A stretch of 64,000 nucleotides of DNA from JAGLCW01 sp964427915 (GTDB lineage Bacteria > Caldisericota > Caldisericia > UBA6126): positions 1 to 64,000 of the forward strand of contig CAYRWA010000061.1 in assembly GCA_964427915.1 (NCBI GenBank), written 5' to 3'. The notes below the pieces were generated by a model. The model made no database searches, was not told the DNA's origin, and was given only the letters and a program-made list of their open reading frames with translations. A program made the translations under genes and the position numbers. Positions 19,061 through 27,748 of this stretch are shown here, one piece after another. Every line of letters begins with the position of its first letter. The first letter of the stretch is position 1.

Positions 19061-19763
19061 TCAAACGTCTGCAAAGAATATTTGGGTTTTCATTGGAAAC
19101 ATGGGTTCAGGCAAAAGTGAGATTTCAATCAATTTTGCTATCCACCGTAAAAAAGAACACCCCCAGCGTCCCGTTAAACTGATTGACTTAGACATCATTA
19201 AGCCGTATATTCGCCTTCGGGATCGAGAAAAAGAAATAACAAATCAGGGGATTGATTTATTGCTCCCTGATAAATCAGTTCGAAATATGGATATGCCAAT
19301 TGTTCCCTCCCACATATATGACTTTTTACGAACCGATTCTTATGACCTTATCATGGATGTCGGTGGAGAAGAGAACGGATGTACTACGATTGCACAATTT
19401 CAAGAAGTACTCTATGCATCCAACTTAGAAGTTTATCTTGTTATTAACACACTTCGTCCTTTCTCCAACACTGTCGATCGCATAAAACACACTTTGCGTT
19501 CTCTAGAAGCACATTCACACCTTAAGGTAACCGGTTTAATCAGTAACACACACCTGCGATTCCAAACAGATGATGAATCAATTTTAGAAGGCATCCAAAA
19601 AGTCGAACAAGTTTCCAAGGATACTTCTATTCCAATTGTTTGGACAACCATCTGGCATGAAATCATAACGGATCAGTTGCAACAAAAAATTCCCTACCCC
19701 ATTCTACCCATCAAATTGTTTCTGACATTCCCCTGGGAAAAAACTTCCTCAGAAGGCTTATGA
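19050..19763 (+). CDS. P-loop nucleotide-binding protein linked to the butyrate kinase locus
   Basis: A 237-residue MinD/CobQ-like P-loop NTPase with Walker A GNMGSGKSE near the N-terminus and DVGGEENG as a probable Walker B/switch region. From general knowledge, similar proteins sit beside buk/ptb and 2-oxoacid:ferredoxin oxidoreductase genes in anaerobes; no oxidoreductase is present here. Its role may be maturation or regulation, but this is inference. It is the last gene of the operon, and no clear terminator follows it. Confidence 0.7.
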   Translation: MKDSQTSAKNIWVFIGNMGSGKSEISINFAIHRKKEHPQRPVKLIDLDIIKPYIRLRDREKEITNQGIDLLLPDKSVRNMDMPIVPSHIYDFLRTDSYDLIMDVGGEENGCTTIAQFQEVLYASNLEVYLVINTLRPFSNTVDRIKHTLRSLEAHSHLKVTGLISNTHLRFQTDDESILEGIQKVEQVSKDTSIPIVWTTIWHEIITDQLQQKIPYPILPIKLFLTFPWEKTSSEGL

Positions 19764-19847
19764 GAGGGTTTGCCTAAAAAACTAGTCAAAGAGAGATTTG
19801 CTTGATTTGAATTAGCAAAGAAAACTGGTACCATATTCATACTCTAC

Positions 19848-19920
19848 GTGCCCGTAGCTTAACGGATAAAGCGCCGGCCTCCGGAGCCGTAGACTGGAGG
19901 TTCGATTCCTCTCGGGCACA
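19848..19920 (+). tRNA. tRNA-Arg (anticodon CCG)
   Basis: A complete 73-nt cloverleaf. The acceptor GTGCCCG pairs with CGGGCAC; D stem GCTT/AAGC; anticodon loop CTCCGGA with CCG at 34-36; T stem GGAGG/CCTCT with loop TTCGATT; discriminator A. CCA is not encoded. Anticodon stem pair 27-43 is C-T, a mismatch. It reads the CGG codon. Confidence 0.95.
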
Positions 19921-19955
19921 AGTTTTTATAGGGTAATACAGCCAATGAATGAAAT

Positions 19956-20831
19956 ATGAAACATCAATCAAACAAGAGACTTCTTCGTAAAGGACCTTTT
20001 ATTGTTCTTGCATTGTTTGTATTGCTTATATTTATTGGTGGCCAAGTTCTTTTATTCTTACCTATCACAGAATATCAAACAACCACACTATTAAAATCCA
20101 AGATAGAGAATCATATTCAGCCTCTAAGTTTTATAGGGTTCCTTCCTGCCAAAACTCTACTCTCTTTACCTTTGAAAGAAATTATAGGAGAGTCATATCA
20201 GTTTAAAAAAATCGAACGACTGGGTCTTTTCAGATGGAAAATACAAATAACCGAACCAACCTCTGTTTTTTTCGTCTCAATCAACAATTATCTGTACCCT
20301 TGTGACCGCAATGGTACAATTTTAACAATTCCAAATGTGACAGGCTCTCTCGCACAAGGAAACGAAGATATTCTGTATTCAATAACTATTGCACGCCCTC
20401 AAATCAAAGAATTTGATGAAAGCAATCCAGCTGTTTCTAGTTTTGATTTCACAGATATTTACAATATAGAAGTACAACCTTTTATCGAATACATCGTTCA
20501 ATCTTCAAGCCATCTTGGTCCTCAAATAAGCGATATTGTATATACCGTTGAAACTGGTATCGAATTTACGAAAAGCTCTACTGCTGGGCACTCAATTCAA
20601 TGCATTTTTGGAAAAGAAAAATCCTATTCAAATTTGGAGAAAAAACTGAGTACCACAGAAAAATATTTAAAAAAACAAAATACATACAAAGAATTTAATT
20701 GCATTGATTTGCGATTTAGAAGACAAGCAGTTTGCTCAAATACGGAAAAACCCCCCTCGGAAGAACAAGAGAAGCTGTCATCAAAAGACGTTACCAAAGA
20801 GAAAGAAACAACTGACACACAAGAAGATTAA
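19956..20831 (+). CDS. Divergent FtsQ/DivIB-like cell-division protein
   Basis: 291 residues. A short basic cytosolic N-terminus, one TM helix (about 15-35), then a POTRA-like extracytoplasmic region (about 60-110) and a beta domain ending in EFNCIDLRFRRQAVC, which resembles the C-terminal IDLR-x-x-x-Q-V signature of FtsQ/DivIB. The tail is Lys/Glu-rich. It lies just upstream of ftsZ, as ftsQ often does, and in FtsQ/DivIB would join FtsB/L in the divisome. Similarity is weak, so the call rests on topology, position and the terminal motif. The start at 19956 has no good ribosome binding site. Confidence 0.62.
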   Translation: MKHQSNKRLLRKGPFIVLALFVLLIFIGGQVLLFLPITEYQTTTLLKSKIENHIQPLSFIGFLPAKTLLSLPLKEIIGESYQFKKIERLGLFRWKIQITEPTSVFFVSINNYLYPCDRNGTILTIPNVTGSLAQGNEDILYSITIARPQIKEFDESNPAVSSFDFTDIYNIEVQPFIEYIVQSSSHLGPQISDIVYTVETGIEFTKSSTAGHSIQCIFGKEKSYSNLEKKLSTTEKYLKKQNTYKEFNCIDLRFRRQAVCSNTEKPPSEEQEKLSSKDVTKEKETTDTQED

Positions 20832-21101
20832 CATGAAGAAGCATTGTCAATATAATCAAAATAGATTTTCCAAAATTTCTTACCTTACGTAGCATTTTGT
20901 TTCCATTTTTAAACCCAAATGTAAAACAAGAACCGTATGTCACTTTTTTTTTCATAAAAGTACAACTTTGTGTAGTATAATCTTGACAAAAAACTTGATT
21001 TTTGAAGTTCCCTTCCTTATTATTAAATCATCAACGAATGAATTTGTAAAATAGTATATACGATCATAAACAATACAAGTTCCTTTGAAGGGAGGCAGTA
21101 G

Positions 21102-22205
21102 ATGTCAGAGAATTCTAGTGTAAACTCTTGGAAACGATATCCTAAAGTTGTTGTTGTAGGTATTGGTGGTGGAGGAACAAATGCTGTTAATAGGATGGTT
21201 GGATACGGCCTAGATAAGGTTCATTTTATTGCGGTAAATACCGATGTACAAGCCCTCGACCATTCAGAAGCCCCCATTAAACTCCAGATTGGTGCTCGCA
21301 TTACTGATGGACTAGGTGCTGGAGCAAACCCTGAGCTAGGTGAAAAGTCAGCACAGGAAAATGAAGACGATATTCGACAGCTGTATGAAGGTGCCGATAT
21401 GGTTATCCTGACTGCTGGAATGGGAGGCGGTACCGGAACAGGTGCTATTCCAGTTTTTGCCAGAATTGCCCAAGATATGGACATCCTTACTGTTTCCATT
21501 GTTACGAGGCCTTTTCTTTTTGAAGGAAAAAGAAGGATTGAATATGCTGATCAAGGCATTAAAAAACTGAAAGAGCATGTGGATGCCATTGTAACAATCG
21601 ACAATGAAAATCTTTTAACAATGGAAAAGAAGTCTGCCCCCATGGAAGAGTCGTTTGGGTTAGTAGATGAAGTGTTACATCAATGCGTTCGAGGTATATC
21701 GGAACTTCTGTACGAAACAGGTTTTGTGAACGTAGACTTTAAGGATTTGCAAAAAGTTCTCAAAGATTCTGGAAAAGCTTATTTTGGAATTGGCTATGCC
21801 AAAGGAGATCAAAGAGCTATTGAAGCAGCCCAAAACGCGGTGAACAATAGGATGATTGACAAAGACGTTTTAGAATCTGCCAAATCTATCCTTATTAATC
21901 TTAGAGGATCCACAAAATTCTCGATGGAAGAAGCAATGAAAAGTGTGAATGAAATTACCTCCCTGGCCAAGAACAATGGCTTAGATCCTGAAGTAATTTG
22001 GGGTGGAGGAAACTTCCGTAGCATTAAAGACGACGAAGTATATATCACCGTAATAGCAACCGGTATACCGGAAGACATAAAACAACCCACCCCCAAAACA
22101 GTTGCAAAAAAAGCAACCTCCATACCTGTTACAGAAGATGCATATAATGATAGCAATGAAGAAGGTTTAGATATTCCTGATTTTTTACGCTCTCAAATGG
22201 GCTAA
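21102..22205 (+). CDS. ftsZ: Cell division protein FtsZ
   Basis: A 367-residue tubulin-like GTPase forming the Z ring. It has the tubulin signature GGGTGTG, the N-terminal GIGGGGTNAVNRM and the T7 synergy region. The C-terminal peptide DIPDFLRSQ is conserved and binds FtsA/SepF-type tethers; SepF is encoded 1.8 kb downstream and no ftsA is seen. AAGGGAGG precedes the ATG. The 270 bases upstream hold no gene; TATAAT at 20976-20981 is a plausible -10, giving a long leader. I see no clear hairpin in it. Confidence 0.98.
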   Translation: MSENSSVNSWKRYPKVVVVGIGGGGTNAVNRMVGYGLDKVHFIAVNTDVQALDHSEAPIKLQIGARITDGLGAGANPELGEKSAQENEDDIRQLYEGADMVILTAGMGGGTGTGAIPVFARIAQDMDILTVSIVTRPFLFEGKRRIEYADQGIKKLKEHVDAIVTIDNENLLTMEKKSAPMEESFGLVDEVLHQCVRGISELLYETGFVNVDFKDLQKVLKDSGKAYFGIGYAKGDQRAIEAAQNAVNNRMIDKDVLESAKSILINLRGSTKFSMEEAMKSVNEITSLAKNNGLDPEVIWGGGNFRSIKDDEVYITVIATGIPEDIKQPTPKTVAKKATSIPVTEDAYNDSNEEGLDIPDFLRSQMG

Positions 22206-22242
22206 AAAAAATGAATAGTACCCAGAAAGGTTTTCTAGAATT

Positions 22243-23226
22243 ATGAGATCAAAGAAACCGACCGATGCTGTATCTGTTGTTGTTGTTGCTTTTTGTTTTG
22301 TTATTGCCGCCATTATTCTGGTACAAGTGTTTCGAACGATTTCCTTCACTAGCAAAAGCTCAACTATGCTACTAGATGTAACAAGAACAGAAATCATGAT
22401 TCTAGCAAATGGTTTTAATTCAAAATCCGAAACCATCTATTATGCGCCCACAAATGGAGTAGTTCACCGCATTAAAATGGCAGGTGCTGTTGTTCGTATT
22501 GGTTCTCCTATGCTTTCCATTGAAAAAGATTCAACAACCTCTGAAATTAAATCTAACACGCATGGCGTTCTTAGCTATATTCGAGACAATGTCGAAGATA
22601 TTTTTACAATCGAGAATGCGTTTCAGGGTACAATTTCTTTAGAAGACATGCTAGAGCCTCCTACACAATTTGAACGTGTTGAGGATGGGAAAAAAATAAA
22701 AGAAGGTGATTTTATTTGTAAGGTAGTTAACAACGAAAGCATATCCTACTTGCTTCTTGTTGAGACGAAATATTCACCAAAGCTCAAAGTGGGAAGTTCA
22801 CATACTTTTACATTAACATATCCAGCAAATCTTTCTGTAAGTGGTACCATTGCAAAAAAAGAACCATTTAACGATGAATACGAACTAGTTTGCTTCACCA
22901 CACCGCACTATGTAGAAACTCTCTTAAATACTAGAAAAGTAAGTGGTTATTTTTCATTTGGATTTTACAATGCAGCTATTCTTCCTCCTTCTGCTATAAA
23001 AGAAATCGCACCTGGTCAATATGCCATGTATTATCTTCCTTTCGATAGCACAAAACCAGTGTATACACCTGTCACAGTTAAAGGCCATCAACCTGGCACC
23101 AACTACTACATTGTTACGGAAATTGGCTCAGGAGATGATGTTAAAAAAATAGATGAATGCAGGGGAATGGAAGTGTATACAGAGTGGGAACAAATCGAAA
23201 AAGAGTTATTCACTAATGAACCATGA
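22243..23226 (+). CDS. HlyD-like membrane-anchored protein with biotinyl/lipoyl-like domain
   Basis: 327 residues with an N-terminal TM helix (about 10-30) and an extracytoplasmic part containing a hammerhead-like motif (YYAPTNGVVHRIKMAGAVVRIG) typical of HlyD/RND adaptors. Clostridia carry similar uncharacterised HlyD-domain proteins between division genes and yggS-sepF, and the order here matches. A cell-envelope or division role is inferred. No transporter partner is encoded nearby. The stop overlaps the yggS start by 11 bases. Confidence 0.72.
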   Translation: MRSKKPTDAVSVVVVAFCFVIAAIILVQVFRTISFTSKSSTMLLDVTRTEIMILANGFNSKSETIYYAPTNGVVHRIKMAGAVVRIGSPMLSIEKDSTTSEIKSNTHGVLSYIRDNVEDIFTIENAFQGTISLEDMLEPPTQFERVEDGKKIKEGDFICKVVNNESISYLLLVETKYSPKLKVGSSHTFTLTYPANLSVSGTIAKKEPFNDEYELVCFTTPHYVETLLNTRKVSGYFSFGFYNAAILPPSAIKEIAPGQYAMYYLPFDSTKPVYTPVTVKGHQPGTNYYIVTEIGSGDDVKKIDECRGMEVYTEWEQIEKELFTNEP

Positions 23227-23965
23227 TGAAACATTAGCATCAAAACTGCACCATCTCCACCAAGAAATAAATGATCTTGCAAAAAAGTGCGGTAGAGACC
23301 CCTCTTCAATACAACTTATGTGTGTATCAAAAAAAGCAACTACCCAAGAAATGGTGGAAGCTATTGAACTAGGTGAGAAATGTTTTGGAGAAAATTATAT
23401 ACAAGACGCCCTTCCAAAAATCGAAACCATCCAACAAAGGTATCTGAATACTACGACATCTCAACAAAAACCAGAATTTTGTTTCATAGGACATCTTCAA
23501 AAAAACAAAGCGAAAAAGGCTATTCCTTTCTTTCAACGTATTGACTCTGTTGATTCTATCAAAATAGCCACCACTATATCTACGACCATCGAATCTCTTG
23601 TCAAAGAAAATGCCTATCCTCATGAAAAGTATCCTTATCCTATTCTTCTCGAAATCAAAACCACGCACGATACAACAAAATTTGGGATTACTCCCCAGAA
23701 TGTACCCCTTGTAATTGAATCCATATTGAAATTAAAGCATCTACAAATTCAAGGATTTATGACAATGGCTCCATGGACAAAAGAAGAAAACGAGATTCGA
23801 AAGAGTTTTTCCATGTTACGTACTTTAAAAGAAGAGATGGAATCCAAATATAGGATTCCTTTCCCAGTCTTATCTATGGGAATGACCAATGATTATCCAT
23901 ACGCTATCCAAGAAGGTTCTACGTTATTGCGTATTGGAAGTGCAATTTTTGGAGGTTCACAATGA
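23216..23965 (+). CDS. YggS/PROSC-family PLP homeostasis protein
   Basis: 249 residues, alanine-racemase-like TIM barrel with non-catalytic PLP. Visible marks are the PLP lysine in LMCVSKK, FGENYIQDA, FIGHLQKNK and the terminal LRIGSAIFGG. The family controls PLP levels and affects amino-acid homeostasis. The start at 23216 (MNHDE) is chosen because the longer frame to 23153 lies inside the upstream gene. The end overlaps sepF in ATGA. Its position between the HlyD-like gene and sepF is the usual Bacillota arrangement. Confidence 0.93.
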   Translation: MNHDETLASKLHHLHQEINDLAKKCGRDPSSIQLMCVSKKATTQEMVEAIELGEKCFGENYIQDALPKIETIQQRYLNTTTSQQKPEFCFIGHLQKNKAKKAIPFFQRIDSVDSIKIATTISTTIESLVKENAYPHEKYPYPILLEIKTTHDTTKFGITPQNVPLVIESILKLKHLQIQGFMTMAPWTKEENEIRKSFSMLRTLKEEMESKYRIPFPVLSMGMTNDYPYAIQEGSTLLRIGSAIFGGSQ

Positions 23966-24492
23966 AATCAATCACTGAATTTTTAAAGAATTTATTCACC
24001 ATTTCCCCCGAGGAAGAGGATGAAGAAGAAGAAATTGTAGAGTCTTCACAAGAACAGGATCATGTTGCTTATTTAAAGGAGAATTCACGCCATAGCGAGG
24101 CCACCCCCCAAAACAAATCTCTTGTGCAAAAACGGTTCTCAAAATCTAGCAATGCCCAGCCATCCACCTCATCTTCCTGTTTAGAAATTGACTATATTAC
24201 GATCCCTAAAGATGAAAAAGAAGCTCTCACTCTTGCAAAAGTAACGATCGACAAACTACAAAATGGGCATCCTGTTATTGCCTCAGCAAAAGAAATTATT
24301 CGAGATGGTAAATATTATTTCATGCTTTTTGGGGCATGTTATGCTTTGCAATGCAAAATTGAAAAAATTACTCAGTACAGTTACTTATTTTTACCTAAAA
24401 ATTACAACGTAAATGCATTAAACAAGAAAGAGTTTATTCACCATGAAAGCAGAGAATCCTTTTTGGGCGATTTAGAAGATTCTTCTTTCTAG
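23962..24492 (+). CDS. sepF: SepF cell-division protein
   Basis: 176 residues. An N-terminal amphipathic segment (MKSITEFLKNLF) can bind the membrane; an acidic, low-complexity linker follows, then the SepF core (about 85-160) with DKLQNGHPVIAS, FGACYALQCKIEKI and YLFLPKNY. SepF tethers FtsZ to the membrane, consistent with the absence of ftsA here. It overlaps yggS by four bases. The core is divergent but retains the fold-defining positions. Confidence 0.85.
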   Translation: MKSITEFLKNLFTISPEEEDEEEEIVESSQEQDHVAYLKENSRHSEATPQNKSLVQKRFSKSSNAQPSTSSSCLEIDYITIPKDEKEALTLAKVTIDKLQNGHPVIASAKEIIRDGKYYFMLFGACYALQCKIEKITQYSYLFLPKNYNVNALNKKEFIHHESRESFLGDLEDSSF

Positions 24493-24676
24493 TCAATGGT
24501 ACCTCTAATAGCGGATGATCTTCTTCATACATTTTTGAACTTTTGTTACCTTTTCTTGTTCACTAGGTATGGAATTTTCTTTACAAAACACAGACTTTTC
24601 TTTTTTATCTGCAACTTTGAACATTTCTGCACACTTTTCTTCTTACAATTTTATTTTCGATCCACCCATTTTTTCT

Positions 24677-24682
24677 TACAAT
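24677..24682 (+). promoter_or_regulatory. -10 element giving a leaderless mRNA for the sigma factor gene
   Basis: TACAAT ends exactly six bases before the ATG at 24689, with no Shine-Dalgarno sequence. The 190 bases between sepF and this site are T-rich and hold no credible gene. Confidence 0.5.
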
Positions 24683-24688
24683 ACTACT

Positions 24689-25195
24689 ATGAACCTGGAA
24701 GATAAAGCCCTTTTTACAACATATGCACAACAGTTTCACCAAGATGTTTACCGTGTTGCCTTGTACTTTACAAGAAATCAAGACGATGCAAACGACATAA
24801 CACAAGAAGCATTTTTACGTGCTTGGAGATATTTTCATACATTTGATAGAGCTACAGATTTTAAAAACTGGATTTTACAAATCTTACGCAATACCTTTCT
24901 TTCCAGTATTCAAAAAAACAAAAGAATGCTCCACCCTGAAAAAGGCTTGAATCATCTTCCAGATCCAAGACCATTGCATGATCACCAACTATTCGATAAT
25001 CAGCGAATACAGAACCTACGTAACGCTATTCACAATCTACCCACAGATTTTAAAGAAGTTATTATTCTTTCTGACATTGAAGGATTAAGTTACGAATCTA
25101 TCTCCCATATTCTTGAAATACCCATTGGTACAGTTCGTTCAAGGCTTCATAGAGCACGATTACTTCTCAAAGAAAGGGTAAATCCAGCAATATGA
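24689..25195 (+). CDS. ECF-type RNA polymerase sigma factor
   Basis: 168 residues. Region 2 is visible in ARNQDDAND-like sequence RNQDDANDITQEAFLRAW, and region 4 as a helix-turn-helix in LSDIEGLSYESISHILEIP with GTVRSRLHRAR. The start at 24689 gives the usual ECF length; a track of in-frame codons further upstream (to 24569) is low-complexity and not convincing. A small probable anti-sigma gene overlaps its stop in ATGA, the standard arrangement. The stimulus is unknown. Confidence 0.92.
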   Translation: MNLEDKALFTTYAQQFHQDVYRVALYFTRNQDDANDITQEAFLRAWRYFHTFDRATDFKNWILQILRNTFLSSIQKNKRMLHPEKGLNHLPDPRPLHDHQLFDNQRIQNLRNAIHNLPTDFKEVIILSDIEGLSYESISHILEIPIGTVRSRLHRARLLLKERVNPAI

Positions 25196-25449
25196 TTAAA
25201 AAACCAGATCCTTCCATATGCAAATCGAAGCAATTACTTGTAAACGATTTGATTGACAACCGTTTAACGGAAATTGAAAAAGAAGACTTTTTACGTTGGA
25301 TTCAAAATTGCCGTCAACAATATCATTGCACTGTATGTCATGATCGTATTCAGTCTTTCAGCAGCTTGAAAATCCTTTGCAAAGAACTTGCAATTCATAT
25401 TCACACGCCACCCGATATCCTCGATAAAATAAAGGCCCAGCTATACTGA
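25192..25449 (+). CDS. Putative small anti-sigma factor
   Basis: 85 residues with a CxxC pair in YHCTVCHDRI and a preceding Cys/His context like the zinc-binding anti-sigma (ZAS) domain, whose pattern is H-x3-C-x2-C. There is no TM segment, so it would be a soluble regulator. The call depends on overlap with the ECF sigma gene and the CxxC motif; sequence similarity is weak. It is convergent with guaB, with only 22 bases between and no clear terminator. Confidence 0.6.
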   Translation: MIKKPDPSICKSKQLLVNDLIDNRLTEIEKEDFLRWIQNCRQQYHCTVCHDRIQSFSSLKILCKELAIHIHTPPDILDKIKAQLY

Positions 25450-25471
25450 AAGGTTTTGTTTGGATTTCTGC

Positions 25472-26947
25472 TTACTTTAACCAATAATTCGGAGCTTCCC
25501 GAACAATTTGTATATCATGAGGGTGAGATTCCCGAACTCCTGATTGTGTAATTTGAACAAAATAAGCATTTTCTTGCAGTTGTAGGATCGTTTGAGCTCC
25601 TAGGTATCCCATTCCAGCCCGTAATCCACCCAGCATTTGATACACAAATTCACCCAATCGTCCCTTGAAGGGTATTCTTCCAACGATCCCTTCTGGTACT
25701 AATTTGGAAGTGTCCATATCGTCTTGAAAATAACGAGCACCTCCCCCTTCTTTCATTGCTTCAAGAGATCCCATACCGCGATATTCTTTGTATTGTCTTC
25801 CTTCTAAATAGATCAAATCACCAGGGCTTTCTTCAAGACCAGCCAATAAATTTCCTAGCATAACCGTGGATGCGCCGGCAGCTAAAGCTTTTGTGATATC
25901 GCCCGTAAACCGGATACCACCATCTGCAATGACAGGAATATCATATTCCTTAGCTACCTCATAACAATACATTATTGCAGACAATTGAGGTATTCCAACT
26001 CCAGCTATCACGCGTGTTGTACATATAGAACCGGGTCCTATTCCTACTTTAACAGCAGAAGCTCCTGCATCAATTAGGGCTTTTGTTGCTTCACCTGTGG
26101 CAACATTCCCAGCAATAATGTTTAAATCAGGAAATGCATTTCGCGCTTGCTTTAGAAGATTGATGATACCAATATGATGTCCATGTGCTGAATCGATGAC
26201 CAATACATCAATGCCGGCTTTTACCAATAACTCCACGCGATTCATGCAATCAGGTGATGTTGAAACGGCAGCGCCAACACGAAGACGACCCTTGCTATCT
26301 TTGCAAGAATTTGGATATTTTTTGATCTTGTCAATATCTTTTATCGTGAACAAGCCAGTAAGATTGAAATTTTCATCTACAATAAGCAATTTTTCTACCT
26401 TATAATTCGATAGAATATTTTTTGCCTCATCAATTGTAGTTCCTTTTGGAGCAGTAATAAGATTTTTTTTGGTCATCACGCTTTCGATAGAAACAGAATA
26501 ATCCGTAACAAAACGGATATCACGGTTTGTTATGATGCCAATCAGAGTATTATCTGCGTTGGTAATAGGAACGCCAGATATTTTGTATTTTTTCATAATA
26601 TCCAAAGCGTCTTGAACGGTATTGTCTTTGTGTGTTGTGACCGGATTGGTGATTAACCCACTTTCAGAGCGCTTGACACGATCAACTTCATCGGCTTGTT
26701 TATGGGCGGATAAATTTTTATGAATGATCCCAATACCACCTTGGCGTGCCAAAGCAATTGCAAGCTTAGAATCTGTAACCCTGTCCATGGCAGCACTAAC
26801 AATGGGAATATTTAGACGAATGTTTTTTGTAAGCTGTGTATGAAGTTGAACTTTTGCAGGTAAAACTTCTGATTTAGCAGGTACTAACAAGAGATCATCG
26901 AACGTAAATCCGGTTCCGATTATTCTATTTGAGATTGTTTTTTGCAT
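25472..26947 (-). CDS. guaB: IMP dehydrogenase
   Basis: 491 residues, normal length. It oxidises IMP to XMP with NAD+ as the first step to GMP. A TIM barrel carries the catalytic Cys loop GIGPGSICTTR and the flap region after YRGMGS, and is interrupted by two CBS domains (about 95-205). AGGAGG-type site GGAGG lies five bases before the ATG. It is divergent from the HAD gene across a 140-bp region holding both promoters (TACAAT on the minus strand near 26974-26982). Confidence 0.97.
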   Translation of the reverse strand: MQKTISNRIIGTGFTFDDLLLVPAKSEVLPAKVQLHTQLTKNIRLNIPIVSAAMDRVTDSKLAIALARQGGIGIIHKNLSAHKQADEVDRVKRSESGLITNPVTTHKDNTVQDALDIMKKYKISGVPITNADNTLIGIITNRDIRFVTDYSVSIESVMTKKNLITAPKGTTIDEAKNILSNYKVEKLLIVDENFNLTGLFTIKDIDKIKKYPNSCKDSKGRLRVGAAVSTSPDCMNRVELLVKAGIDVLVIDSAHGHHIGIINLLKQARNAFPDLNIIAGNVATGEATKALIDAGASAVKVGIGPGSICTTRVIAGVGIPQLSAIMYCYEVAKEYDIPVIADGGIRFTGDITKALAAGASTVMLGNLLAGLEESPGDLIYLEGRQYKEYRGMGSLEAMKEGGGARYFQDDMDTSKLVPEGIVGRIPFKGRLGEFVYQMLGGLRAGMGYLGAQTILQLQENAYFVQITQSGVRESHPHDIQIVREAPNYWLK

Positions 26948-27073
26948 TCATGCCTCCGGTGTTTTCGTATATATTGTAAGATGTTTTGGCGCCTTATCAA
27001 TCACAATTCTATAATTCTTTGAAATAATGAATAGAAATGAAAAATCAGAAGCAGTTAAACAGACCTTTTTTTG

Positions 27074-27079
27074 TATAAT
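27074..27079 (+). promoter_or_regulatory. -10 element giving a leaderless mRNA for the HAD gene
   Basis: TATAAT lies eight bases before the ATG at 27088, or six if read as the offset TAATAC. There is no Shine-Dalgarno sequence in the interval. Confidence 0.5.
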
Positions 27080-27087
27080 ACTACTTC

Positions 27088-27747
27088 ATGAAAAAACAAT
27101 TAACTTCTACAAAAATATGGCTATTTGATGTTGATAAAACTCTTTACCCTCCTAATTGTGGTTTATACCAAGAGGGCAACAAAAGAATCAATAGCTATAT
27201 ACAAAAAAAATTACAACTACAACCCTCTGAAGTAAACTTTGTTCGCAAAGAGTACATGGAAAAATATGGAACAAGCCTACTAGGTTGTATCAAAGAGAAA
27301 GGCTTCGATGGAAATGACTTCTTGCGGTATGTCCATTCTCTTCCTTTACCTAATTTTCTTACTGCTCAACCTTCGTTAAAATATTTCTTGGATACTTTAC
27401 CCGGAAAGAAAATTGTGTTCTCCAATGCTCCTACATTTTATATATCAGAAATTCTTTCAACGGTAGGTATCGATAATGTTTTTTCAAGTATTTATGGAAT
27501 TCACTCTTTTCGCTTTCATGGTAAACCTCATGTCTCCTCATACAAAAGAGTTCTTCGGTGGGTTGGCGCTGAACCTCAACAATGTGTTCTTGTAGATGAT
27601 ATGAAAATAAATTGTGAAACTGCAAAGCAACTTGGTCTTCATGCTATTTGGATTGACGAAAACCAGATGTATAATGATTACTATACAGACATTTTAATAC
27701 CTAGCTTACAGAATTTTGTTACTTCGCAAGAATGGGAGCTTCATTGA
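27088..27747 (+). CDS. HAD-family hydrolase, pyrimidine 5'-nucleotidase-like
   Basis: 219 residues. Motif I is DVDKTLYPP (nucleophile DxDxT), motif II FSNAP, and motif III/IV K-P-x(n)-VLVDDMKINCETA. The DVDNTLYP-like first motif with a four-helix cap typifies SDT1/pyrimidine 5'-nucleotidases, so dephosphorylation of UMP/CMP-type nucleotides is likely but not certain. The neighbouring pyrG (CTP synthase) is consistent with pyrimidine metabolism. The ddl gene begins two bases after its stop. Confidence 0.83.
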   Translation: MKKQLTSTKIWLFDVDKTLYPPNCGLYQEGNKRINSYIQKKLQLQPSEVNFVRKEYMEKYGTSLLGCIKEKGFDGNDFLRYVHSLPLPNFLTAQPSLKYFLDTLPGKKIVFSNAPTFYISEILSTVGIDNVFSSIYGIHSFRFHGKPHVSSYKRVLRWVGAEPQQCVLVDDMKINCETAKQLGLHAIWIDENQMYNDYYTDILIPSLQNFVTSQEWELH

Positions 27748-27748
27748 T

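Noticed and set aside
19790..19825. A hairpin after the P-loop gene as a terminator
   Set aside because: The stem is only about six base pairs with a long loop and no T-run follows.
24496..24705. A 69-codon open frame after sepF
   Set aside because: It is Phe/Tyr-rich from a T-rich intergenic stretch, without a start signal; the sigma factor promoter lies within it.
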